Below, one piece after another: positions 1 through 10,933 of a stretch of 64,000 nt of DNA. The DNA lies in assembly GCA_036971715.1 (NCBI GenBank), contig JAVHJL010000004.1, forward strand, positions 496,001 through 560,000. The letters are read 5' to 3'. A program made the translations under genes and the position numbers. This DNA is from Arthrobotrys musiformis (taxonomy: Eukaryota > Ascomycota > Orbiliomycetes > Orbiliales > Orbiliaceae). Each line of letters begins with the position of its first letter. Position 1 is the stretch's first letter. The notes beneath the pieces are model-generated. The model saw only the letters and a program-made list of their open reading frames with translations. It did no database searches and was not told the DNA's origin.

Positions 1-3000
1 GCCATAACTCAAGCCATAAGGTTGATTCTTGGGTTGAGAGAAATGGTGTACAGTTGGATAGAGGAATTGCGGGAAAAAATAAAATTGGAACAAGAAGAAA
101 GCAAGCTTGCGGAGAAGCTGCGACATTTGATGCATTGTGCCGCAGTCTGTCGCATGACATATGAGGTACCCACAACCCGAGCACGAGATCTCATCGATGG
201 GTTGATCCCTGGAGAAGAGTTGGACGGCCGTTGTGATCCTAAACACATTTCGATCTACCTCGAAACCGCTGCTATAATTCGCGACAATCTTCCCGCTAGA
301 AGAGAACATGTTGAGGACTATTTTCGATATGCGATTGATCGGTCGAACAGGTTGTCACACCTTTGGGAGACTCGGGTCCGAGAGTTTGTTCTCAACAACC
401 CTGTATCGATAGATCTAGCTATCGAGAAACAATGGCAACCGCACGAGCGCCAGGGAAATTGGGAGGCCGCCGATGCCCCAAACCAACATTGGCTTCGGGT
501 GACCACTCGACCAGTGTCAGGAGACCGAGCTGTTCAGATCAGCTTGAACTTGTTGGATGGGCAAATTCTCATGGACAGTATACCATTTGGACGGCTCCCA
601 CGGGAATATATCAGCCACCCAACTTACGATCGAGTTTTTGGCAGCGAGGTCCTTGCAGTGGGGCCTTCGTCTTTGTCCGGCATGCAATTCGAGACTCGGT
701 TTCCCATCGAGGGTCACTCAGTTCACTTTGCGTTAAAGGGAGAAATTCTCATTATTCGGTCTCAGAAAGATGGTACCATCTACGAACTCGTCCCGCATAC
801 TTCCTTTGGAAGTGACCTATGCAATCCTTTGATCAACGACTACACACACTGGTTCGACGCATCCGCTTCTGCTGTTCAATTCAGAAAGCTTGGGAGTAAA
901 TGGGATACCCAGAGTTACGAGTGGAACCTGCTTCTCGGAGGCAACAGCCCAACTCTGTCCCGTTTGGAGGACCCGGAGGTCCTTGTCGTCGACCCGGGTA
1001 GTAGGACCGCGGATGAGGTCAACCTGGTGCTCAACTGCCTTGAAGAAAAGTCGCAGATCCTGATAACAGCTACACGAAATCAAGGGAGCGGGGAGATGAC
1101 AATATTTGCGGATCTTGGGAGGCTAAATCTCAGATTCTCAAGCAAAGATAAGAATTTTGTTTGTAGAAACTTCTCAGGTTTCGTGGTCGACGAAGATCAG
1201 AATATGGGGTGTTTACATGGCTTGTCAAACAAGCTAATCCTCCGTAAGGGCGACGAGCGAATGGTGCTCATACCGTTCGGCGATGTTCAGTTGAGAAGAT
1301 TCAATGATTTCACACAAGTTTTCATCAATCGCGCGGAGTTCTATCAAGCGTACATGGTTGATAAACGGCTCGGTAGGCTAGTTGGGAATGGCTCTATCAC
1401 CAGTCGGCTCTACCAGGTTTACCTACATGCTGTCACGTCCTCACCATCATGCCAAGTCGACCTACTCACTGGGAGGACAGGAACTGAGGAAGCTGCAAGT
1501 TTACTGGCGTCGGGAGCCGTAAAGTCCTTCCAAGAGCTTGAAAATGCCGATATTAAACTTTTGCATCTCATCGCGCATCTGACACCGTGTCGGGTTAGGA
1601 GTGCCTCTAAAAAAGATGCTCGAAAAGACAATGCAAGGGATAGTGCGAAAAACGGGAAGATTGAACTCGTATTCTGGGAAGAAAACTTATCGTTCAACTG
1701 CCAAAGGGATATTTTTCGGGCCGGTGCCTCTCAAGTCATTGAGTATTGGATGAAGGCAAAGAAGTTCCTTGAGAGCGACGGTTTGGCGGAAGACCCTTCT
1801 CAGGATGACGAGCAGGATGACGTTGATGCGGCAATTGAGGCGGGCAAAGAAGAGAAGATGATAGAAGATGGTGTTAGGAGGGGCGATGAGTTGCTTCTTC
1901 GTCGTGCAGCATATCGTAACGAGATTTTCTACGCCTTCTTAGAGAATACCTGGGGCGAAACTCGGAATGACCGGCCTGACCCTGAAGGCGACGAAGATAT
2001 TGACATGCTTTTACCTATCGACGATTCCGTCCCCATAGTTGACGTGGGCTACACCGGTAAGTTCTGGTCTGGGCATATGTGCAAATTAACATAGAAGGCA
2101 GCTAACATAGGACTGGATAGCTCGTGATGGGACCGTAGATGACGAAGACGACAAAGGGCCCCTAGTCTGCCAACTTGTTAAGATTCTCACAAGATGGAAA
2201 ACTGGGATGGATGCGCCAAATATATGGGGCATTTTCAAGAACTACACGGTAGCCGGCGTCAAAGGAAGCAACGGTTCCGTCAAACTACAGATGAATGACG
2301 CTCTACTCAAGCGGTCTGCAGGAGAAATCTGGTGTGCCCTCTTCGAACTTTGCCGGAAGGCGTCAAGGGAGGAAGATATTTTCAAACTTATCTTCACCCT
2401 AGGGACACTCATGTATCGAGATGGATTTGATCCCTATATGGTACACGCTCTCGCCGCGGCGGCTATTCTTCCAGCATTCCGGGATGACAGTTTCTCTATA
2501 CCCTCTGGACACTACGATGTCCAAAAAGGCCACGAACCGGACGCGAAAATACTCGAAAAGACCATTAAGGCGTCTACGATATCTTTCGAGGTTAGCCGTT
2601 GCTACGCAATGCCTGCAAGGACCAACGAAAGTCTTCAAACGGCCAATGCACGTAGACGGACGACTTATAACCAGGATTCAGGTCTTCAACGTGCTCGATT
2701 GAGACAATACTACGAGAACCAGTGGGCGAGTAATGGTGCCCGCATCATACGGCCCGCGAATGCCCAGGCGTTCGATCTTATTGATCTAGAAGAAGTCCAC
2801 GATGAATTGACCAAATACATGGGGAAAATTCGTCGAATCGCGAATCTTAAAAGGTCTATCGACAAAATACAATCCTACCTTCAGGATAGCCTCACCGAGG
2901 AAACCCAAACGCCGCCAATATACGTCTTTCAACCTTTCAGAGTGGTCACGCCACGAGACCAAGAAGCTGTCACAGTAGAAGATATTATGGAAAACATCTC

Positions 3001-6000
3001 AGCACCCGTTTTAAGCTCTATTCGAGAATCCCCCGTGACCTTTACCAAGAGCGGACTTTCAGTCGCTGAGAACGTGGAAGTCGTGCAGCCGACTCTGCGA
3101 TTGACTCAACTTCAAAGTCTGGTTCGTAACTTGACGGGGCCTCGCTGCAGCCAATTCCAAAAATCATACGCAGAAGATTTGAAGCAGAGCGTTGACGCCT
3201 TGAAGGCCTTCAATGGAAATATGGGGTCTAAAGATTTGCCACTCTCGCTTGATATTATCCAAGAGCATGCGGCACAGTGGCAAGAACATGTTAAAGCCTT
3301 AGACCTGGCGATCCGGTCTCGACTCGAGCCAATTTATTTCGGAAACCAGATCAAGACCGTGGAGGGGCAAGAAACGCTGTATCGCGCTGGACTATGGCCG
3401 AGGATCACGGTGTTCTCTTTACTCAGGCGTCTATCGCACCACACCGATGATATCCCTGATGGATGGAAAAGAGCCATTGTGGAATATGGTGTTGCTCTTC
3501 GCGAACTCGGAAGAGCGAAGAGGCTCGTTGAGTTTGCAAGGCGAGGAGAAGTACAGAGCTTCTGGGAGGCCCTTGCAGAAACAGATAACGCGCAATGGAA
3601 ATGCCAGAATGGTTGCTCCTTGAACTCGAGAACAACTTCTGCATGCGAGATGTATATACCCACCTTCCACGTGTTCAAGTGATTGGAAAGCTAATTAGTT
3701 ATAGGTCCAAGCTGAGATTGCCAAAGAAATGATCAGTCCTGGCTCTGGAAACTCATCTGTGATGCAGCTGAACATGGGCGAAGGAAAATCATCGGTGATC
3801 ATACCAGCTGTAGCCGCGACTCTGGCCAACGGTAGGAAGCTAGTCAGGGTTGTGGTCCTGAAGCCGCTTTCACGTGAGATGTTCAATTTATTACGATCGA
3901 AGCTTGGTGGGCTTTGCTCTCGGAGAATATACTTTTTACCATTCCGCAGGGGGCTCGATATCACCGTTAGAGACGCCCAAGTGATTAAATCGATATACGA
4001 AGAGGTTTGCACCCATATATTAAAAATTTCCTTCCTATAGAATCATAGTTTGCTAATGTTGGGTAGTGCATGGCCGATGGAGGGATCCTTCTCGCTCAAA
4101 ACGAGCACCTGTTGTCCTTTAAACTATTAGGACTCGAAAAGGTTTGTTTAGAGGGAGATGAGCCGTACATCGGACCAGGACTCTACGAAACCCAAAAGTG
4201 GTTGGATGAAAACGCCCGAGACTTGCTTGATGAGAGTGGTACGTTGCGCTATATCCTAACTACACCTAATCCAATACTAACCAGGTTTCTAACCACTCAT
4301 GTTGAATAGATGAAATCTTGAGGGTCAATCATACTTTGGTATACACAGTTGGTACGCAACAGCCAATGGACAACCAGCCCTATCGATGGTTAGATCTCTT
4401 AAAAGTGTTCGACGTCGTCAAAGAACAAATACCGGAACTCCAAAACAAGTTTCAGCAAGGCTTTGAGGTAGTTCCGAAGAGTGGAAACGGGTTCCCATAC
4501 CTCCGCATCCTCCAACCAAAAGCTGCTGAAGCTTTAGTAACAAATGTCGTCGCGGACATTCTTTTCAGTGACAATCCCGACCGCCAATGGTTTTCAACCG
4601 TTGCTCCACATCGAAGGAAATTGATTTTGAAATTTGTTACAGAAAAGGCGTTTCCAGATGATGACATTGAGGAACTCAAGCAAATGCTACGAGGAGGTCA
4701 CATGTTAGCTGCCGCTCTGTTGTTCCGCGGTCTCTTTGCCTACGATATCCTGAGATTCTGCTTGCAAGAGAAGCGATGGAGGGTCGATTATGGCGCCGAC
4801 TTCAACCGTACCCTCCTCGCCGTCCCTTTCAAAGCGAAAGATACGCCGAGTATTGCGAGCGACTTTGCACACCCCGAAGTCTTGCTTTGCTTGACTTGCT
4901 TATCGTGGTACAACTATGGTCTCACTGGAGGAGAAGTCAAAGACTGTATTGAAGCTGTTAGAGCTGTAGACAACCCCGACGACGAATATCGCAAATGGAT
5001 TGAAGGCATCGAGGATCTTCCTGACCATTTGCAGTCCCTTCAAGGCGTAAACCTCGACAATCCGGACGAACTCGATAGCTTTATTTTCCCGGCGCTCGAA
5101 AAGAACAAAAAGGTTATCGATTTTTACCTTCAGTCATTTGTTTTCCCGAGATTTTCGAAACAGTTCCCTTACAAACTCAACAGTTCTGGATGGGATATTG
5201 TAGAGAGGAAACGACATCTCACTTCCGGGTTCTCGGGTACCAATGATAACAAGTATCTTCTACCCTTGTCGATCGAACAGCTGGACCTTGGGGACCATCA
5301 GCATACCAATGCCCTTGTTCTTAACTATCTTCTTGCGACAGAGAACAACCATTTCATGCGAGCTGCCCTACCCCGGACAAAACAAAAAATGACGGTCCAC
5401 GAGCTGTTAGACGCTCTCGTTGCCCAGAGCCCACCAATTTCAGTTATCCTTGATGTTGGCGCACAGGTTCTAGAGTTGGAAAACGAGGAAGTAGCTAGAG
5501 AATGGTTAGCTCGGGCCTCAAGAGCTGCTCCTGAACGATGGCAAGCTGCGATTTTCTTCAACGCCAAGGATGAAATCTGCGTGATCGACCTTGCCGGAAG
5601 GGTGGAGCTTTTGATGACATCCAATTTCGCGAGACAGATGGATATTTGTCTCTGTTATCTCGATGACGCCCACACTCGCGGCACTGATCTACAATTCCCG
5701 CTGGGAAGCCGGGCCTTGATTACATTAGGGCCAAAAACCACAAAGGACCGGTTAGTGCAAGGCGCCATGCGAATGCGAAAGCTTGGGAAGGGTCATTCTG
5801 TCGTATTTTGCGCTCCACCTGATGTCGAAAGTCAAATCCTCGCCGTTTCAAATGGCAAGACCAAGGTTGAAAACGTTGATGTTCTGAAATGGGCTTTGCG
5901 TGAAACGTGTAAGCAGACAAAGAAGAACGCAGAACTTTGGGCTGCCCAGGGAGTCAACTACGCCCAGCGACGGGTCGCGCGGGGGGATTTTGACAGAACG

Positions 6001-7458
6001 CAGAAATGGACGGTTCTCAGGGATCTCTTGTTTGAGCAGGAAAAGATGTCGCTCGGTGACTTGTACGACGTAAAACCCTCGCCCGACGACAGCTACATCG
6101 ACAGGGTCGCTCGCCTTAATATAGCGGGCCACCCCACAGTTGCTAAGATTATTGATCATTGTCGAATTTTCAATATTGAAGCAATCGATTCAGCTACGGG
6201 ACAGCTCGATGAAGAACAAGAGCGCGAGGTTGAGCAAGAAGCCGAAAGGCAACGACAAATCGAGCTTCCCCCTCCAGCCAAAGCCGTTTTGCATGATGTT
6301 CATAAAGATATCATCAAGTTCGTCAGAACCGGTAAAATACGCAAAGACTCTACAGCTGTAGAGCCTGCCATAACCTCTTTCCGGAGGACCTCAATTAGAG
6401 GCAAGATACGCCCAGGCTCGTGGTCATCGACTCTTATTGTGTCCCAGGACTTTGCGCGCACTGTTGAAATTACGACGCGTTTGGTTGGGGGCCGTCAAAT
6501 AGACCATCAAGACGATTTTGTCCGCCCGGTATCCTTTATCCTGAGTTCCGGCACAGGGAGCGCCCATCGGAAGCCCACCCTCTTGATAATCAGCCCTTTC
6601 GAAGCGAATGACTTGATTGAGCGCATCAGGTCTTCGAAACATGTGCACCTGCATATTTACATGCCGAGAACAAGGAAGTCGATGCCTTCATTTGAGGATT
6701 TGAGATGGATGAATATCGGAAAGGCGTACATGCGATCTTGGAGGCTCCCTTCCGCCCTTTTGGACCAATTGAATCTATTCGCTGGACAGCTTTACTTCCG
6801 CCATTCGACCGCATACCATCACACTGCTGAGTGGCTTGGATTACGAACAACCGAATTACACCCCGAATCCGAATGGTATGAAGATGGATTTGTCAACCCT
6901 AACCATCGTCGCCGAATCGATGGCGGAATCTTCAAAAGTACATTCAAAGTTTCTCCAGTTCCATGTATGCAAGGCCTGGTTGCTATAAGGAGGAAAGGTG
7001 TCAAGAGTGATCTCAGTCAACTCGGGCTACTCCTCGCCGGCAAGTTATTGAATAACGATCAGTTCGATGAGGCCGATTCAGATGTAGAAAGGATCTGGGG
7101 AGAGGAGCCCGTCAGCGCAGACGAGTCTGAGGATGCTGATTGGATCAAAGACGAAGTTGAGCCTTTGGAACGTTCCGCTGCTGCCGCCATACGAGCCCAG
7201 CAACAAGCGTACGCCCCGATGGATATTGACGAAGGGGATGCGGAAGATGGGCCGCAACTTGGACCTGACGACCTAGGAGACGATGAAGACGAAGGCAGCG
7301 ACGATGAGCCACCACCAGATATCAAAGACGAAGCTTTAGATGAAGAATCCGAGGCAGAGGCGGATGAATCGCTGTTCTATCGTGAATCCTCTCCTGCTAG
7401 TTCTATGTATGAGGATGCCGTAGAAGGCGAGGTTGATGAGATGCAGGTGCAGTGGTGA
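1..7458 (+). CDS. Giant DUF3638/DUF3645 protein, 3' part of gene (5' end outside window)
   Basis: The C-terminal roughly 2,400 residues of a very large fungal protein. Exons are 1-2056, 2121-3651, 3705-4004, 4067-4238 and 4310-7458. All introns are GT-AG and the phases agree except for one defect. The DUF3638 core is clear: PEWLLLELENNF, then VQAEIAKEM, then a P-loop-like MNMGEGKSSVI-type motif right after the 3652-3704 intron, and MADGGILLAQNEHLLSF. DUF3645-type motifs follow (VNHTLVYTVGTQQPMDNQP, RGTDLQFPLGSRALITLG), and the protein ends in an acidic tail. Family members are around 3,000 residues and are discussed as ubiquitin-related or ATPase-like, but their biochemical role is not established. 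Oddity: the frame encoding FWEALAETDNAQW (to about 3598) is not the frame encoding MPEWLLLE (from 3601). No splice site lies between them, so exon 2 is one base short or two bases long. This is either a disabling frameshift or an assembly error. Confidence 0.88.
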
Positions 7459-7922
7459 TGTTCTCTTTTTTTCACATTTTATTCTTTTTTGTTTTCTTTT
7501 ACATGAGCCATCCTTATTTCCCTTTATCAAACTTGTATTTTAACTAGAGGCGTATGTGGTTTGTTCCGGCGTCATCAGGCGGGCGGCGTTCATGTAATTT
7601 TCTTTATGTTTCAAGAGGCGGCGGGACTAGATGTGTGATAGATGGAGATAACACTAGATAACATGAAGACAAGCTGCCCGTTGCGTTTATCATGTCGCTT
7701 ATTACAATAATTCATTGGGTTTTATTATCAAAGAAGTTAAACTCAGCGTGAAAGTAGCTGGTTAGCTTATAACCCCCACCCGCCATCCAAATACTTAGGG
7801 AGAGGGGTTCGAAGAGGTAAGCTCTATATATAGCAGGGTATCATTAATTCCATCGTTCGATATATATCATACAAATTCCAACTCCAATATCTCAACCAAA
7901 AGGCTTTATATGAGAAGATTGA
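7459..7922. other. Intergenic, convergent 3' ends
   Basis: This is the spacer between the tail-to-tail DUF3638 and GON7 genes and should hold both 3' UTRs. It is T-rich just after the 7458 stop. I see no gene. Confidence 0.6.
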
Positions 7923-8432
7923 CTACTCTTTCTCCTTCTTTCTCTTCTTTCCTTTGCCCTTTTCTATCCTCTCTTGTTCTTCCTCCCGTCTCAGCTTCTC
8001 AACCTCGGCTTCCAAAGCCTTAGTCTCATCATCCATCTCCTCCTCCACTTCTCCATCCCTCTCCATATACTCCGCAGCCTGAGCAGCACCGCTCTTGCCC
8101 TTTGCTTTGCCCTTTCCATTGCCCAAATCCAAAGTTTCAGCTTTCTTCTCCTCTTCCATTTTGTTCGTCAGGAAGGTATTCATCTCCGCTTGGACCTGTT
8201 TAACCGCATCTCTTAACGATTTCAGATGGGATCTTATAGCTACGGGCGAGGGTGACGTATGCAGTGCTTCCGGCTTCGAGGACTCGGAGGGGTCGTTGTG
8301 ATGGTGTTTTGAGTGGGAGGTTGAGATTTGAGGGGTTGGTGGGGGTGGGAGGGGGATGGAGATTTCGTGCGGGGTTGAGGATGTGTGGGTGTATTTTGCT
8401 GTGAGAGTTGGAGGGTGGGTTGATGAAGACAT
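7923..8432 (-). CDS. GON7: EKC/KEOPS complex subunit Gon7
   Basis: Single-exon gene, 169 residues. After the start come PTLTAKYTHTSS, a proline-rich linker, then the family signature AIRSHLKSLRDAVKQVQAEMNTFLTNKMEEEKK. A highly charged lysine/glutamate tail ends in GKGKKRKKEKE. This matches the fungal Gon7 family, the small partly disordered subunit of the KEOPS complex that makes t6A37 on ANN-decoding tRNAs and also influences telomeres and transcription. The open frame runs upstream to 8567. I chose the methionine at 8432 because the conserved TLTAKYT block follows directly and the context (AAAG-ATG) is good; the upstream 45 residues look like 5' UTR. The gene is tail-to-tail with the DUF3638 gene. 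The assignment rests on short conserved blocks in a fast-evolving family. Confidence 0.72.
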   Translation of the reverse strand: MSSSTHPPTLTAKYTHTSSTPHEISIPLPPPPTPQISTSHSKHHHNDPSESSKPEALHTSPSPVAIRSHLKSLRDAVKQVQAEMNTFLTNKMEEEKKAETLDLGNGKGKAKGKSGAAQAAEYMERDGEVEEEMDDETKALEAEVEKLRREEEQERIEKGKGKKRKKEKE

Positions 8433-10369
8433 CTTTGGGGGTTTGTGGGTGGTCCCCTTTTCCTCTATCGATGGTGGAGTGTAGATGTTTGGAGGTGGAG
8501 GTTTGAAGCTGTGAGTAAGTTTATGGTGAAGCTTGGAGCTTCGCTTGCTGAGAACAGGGGGGATCAATATGCAACAGCTGCAACACTAATTTTATAATCC
8601 GTGATTGGCGATATGAGAACGTGATCTTTGTGCACACGAGGTTATTGAATAAGAAGGTTCTTAACGGGAAGAGGCCATTTATCGTTATTGTATGACCTTT
8701 TGAGTACGGGGGTAACATACGGTGTAATGTCCAACTGCAGGGGAAAATACTTTCCGAATAATGTGTCGACGTCGTGGGGAATATCTCATGTTACCACGCC
8801 TTCGGAGCTAGGCGATGTTATTATTGAACAGAAAGATCGATTAAACGGTGGGTTTATTGCTTAATTAACAGGATAGTAGTACTGCTACTAATATAATCCT
8901 GTGTCTCCGAGCACTCCATATGTGCGTGCCCCCCGTGTACACTCGCCCACCCCCTCATTCGAGATGGGCACAAAACACCACGCTAAGCCTCCACATGATC
9001 TGCGAACTAACACTAGCCACAAGGTCACAAGGGGCGCTATCTATCAGGCTACTGGTGTCGAGAGCTTCCGCTATTAGAATGGTTACGCTTTTACTAATAT
9101 ACGGTGAACTGGGCGGCTATAGGGCAGAATCATGATTTTCAGGCGGAGCTAACTAACAGTGACTGAAGGGAAAAAAGATAAATACATGCACGCCATACAC
9201 GCTAATTTTGTTAATGAGAAATATGAGAGCTTTTTGGTCCACCTGGGGGTACGAGGGCCTCCCTCTTCCGTTATGCACCCCTGGGTCTAGAAGTTTCCTA
9301 CCGGGTAAACCAGATAAGGTATCCCAGGGGAATATCGAGCACCCACTGCCCGGCGCTTGCTCTAACCCTCCCCTCCTCCCCTGTGGACCCGCTATCCGGG
9401 GACGCACCTCTAGTAGCCGCTTTTCGAATCGGAGAATAGATCAAATTTGCAGAAAACCAGGGAAACGATGTAAAGGAAAAAGAAACCATTCACCCCCACC
9501 CCCCTTTCTGGGCCCACCCACACAAAGTTACATCCCGCTTTCGCATCCACGCCAGCCGTTAGGGGACCGATGAGCTGTCCACTCCCCTCCCACCCGGCTA
9601 GTCTTTCCCATCATACTTGCATATGAACCAGTGGGTCCGATTTGTTCCTGCTTTTTTTCCTTTTTCTCTTGCTGTATCCAAAATAGCGGGTCCTAGGTAA
9701 ACCCGGCCAGCCAACAGCAGCTAGCTGCTAGCGTTCCCGCAGGTTTCCCGCAGATCAGATTCAGGAGATTGGCGAATTGGAGGCGTATATGCAAGGACCG
9801 AGGGGGAAAACCATGCGAATGAGGCTTGCAGGATAATCCGGCATATATACAGAAGGTACTGGTACATACCCTCGCGGCCTCGGGGATAGTGGGAATGAAA
9901 ATAAGGAAAAAAGTAAATGGGATGCAAGAAATCGCGGGAAGCCGCAGAAGCGAGATGAGACAGTTTATATAAAATAACCAGGGGTTCTTTTTTTTTTTTT
10001 TTTTAAGAAGGAAGAGAAGGAAGGCGAATACATGCGCGTATGCTAAGGTGTCAAAACAAAAAGCTTAATTCAACCGTATCTCCCATGCCCATGCTGTTAC
10101 CGTAATTTTCAACCCCGTTCCTCCCGCGGCCCGATTTCCGTGAGAGAAAGAAACACCGGTTTTTCCCACCAATAAAGCAAACCAAGGAATCGTCTTTTCT
10201 TTTTAAACATGCAGGTTAAAGAAAAATATTGGAATTGTTGTACAAAGGAAAAGCGAAGGGGGTATCATGATCATTTTGTGTTTTTGTCGTTTTCGTAAAT
10301 CCGCGCCCATCGAATATTAGGGACGGTAGAGGGAGGTAGAGGTTTTAAGAAAGAAGGCCGAGTATTTTT
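8433..10369. other. Long intergenic region
   Basis: About 1.9 kb between the GON7 start and the BLOC-1 subunit 1 stop. Open frames here are short, overlap on both strands and show no family match. It holds a 17-base T tract at 9988-10004 and C-rich patches near 9490-9590. It probably carries the GON7 promoter and the 3' UTR of the next gene. Confidence 0.55.
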
Positions 10370-10933
10370 TTAATACGCATCGACGTCCTCGTCATTCACG
10401 ATTCTCAAGGTTTCCTCGAGAACCAAGAGATCGCGTTCGATCATTTCGGCCCAATTCTGGACGTCGCCAATTTCCTATCCCCGACCACCGTAGTTAGCAT
10501 TCGCAATTCGGATATTCGATTTTCAATAATATTCAATTCGACCTAGATTGGTCTCTTACCTTGAGTCTGCCCCTGCCATTCTCGGCAAGCGCACTCCATT
10601 GCCTCGAGGTCTTGTTCATAGCCTGCGTCCGCGACTTCAACTGCTTGCTCTGGGTTTCCAACGCATTCGCGTTAGCGTGGATATTCGAGATTCTGTCGCG
10701 GAGATCCATGTCGAGGGATTCACCGAGAACGGTGATTTCGTGGGTAAGGTGTTTGCGAGCTTCATCTGGTGTGATAGGGAAATGGTGTCAGTTAGGTTTT
10801 TCGGCTAGAGCTTTTTCTTTTTCGTTTTCTTTTTTTTCGGAGCTAAAGTTGGGATAGGTGTTGGGGACTTACCAGCGCGACGGAGACGTTCATTGCGGGC
10901 TGCTCGCTCCTCTTTGATCATTCGGGAGGCCAT
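10370..10933 (-). CDS. BLOC1S1: BLOC-1 subunit 1 homologue (GCN5L1/BLOS1 family)
   Basis: Three-exon gene, 123 residues: exons 10873-10933, 10560-10765 and 10370-10474, with canonical GTAAGT/GTAAGA donors and consistent phases. It begins MASRMIKEERAARNERLRRAG, continues with a helical region containing ITVLGESLDMDLRDRI, and ends with GRLKEIGDVQNWAEMIERDL, the diagnostic C-terminal block of the GCN5L1/BLOS1 family (the animal protein has LKEIGDVENWARSIELD at this place). Family members are about 120-150 residues. The protein is a coiled-coil core subunit of BLOC-1, which acts in endosomal and lysosome-related sorting. No single frame covers the gene, because each exon is short and in a different frame. 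It is isolated, with long spacers on both sides. Confidence 0.82.

Noticed and set aside
9208..9573. Frame of 121 residues in the spacer downstream of the BLOC-1 gene
   Set aside because: Pro/Ser/Arg-rich composition from C-rich DNA, overlapping frames on the other strand, no homologous motif.
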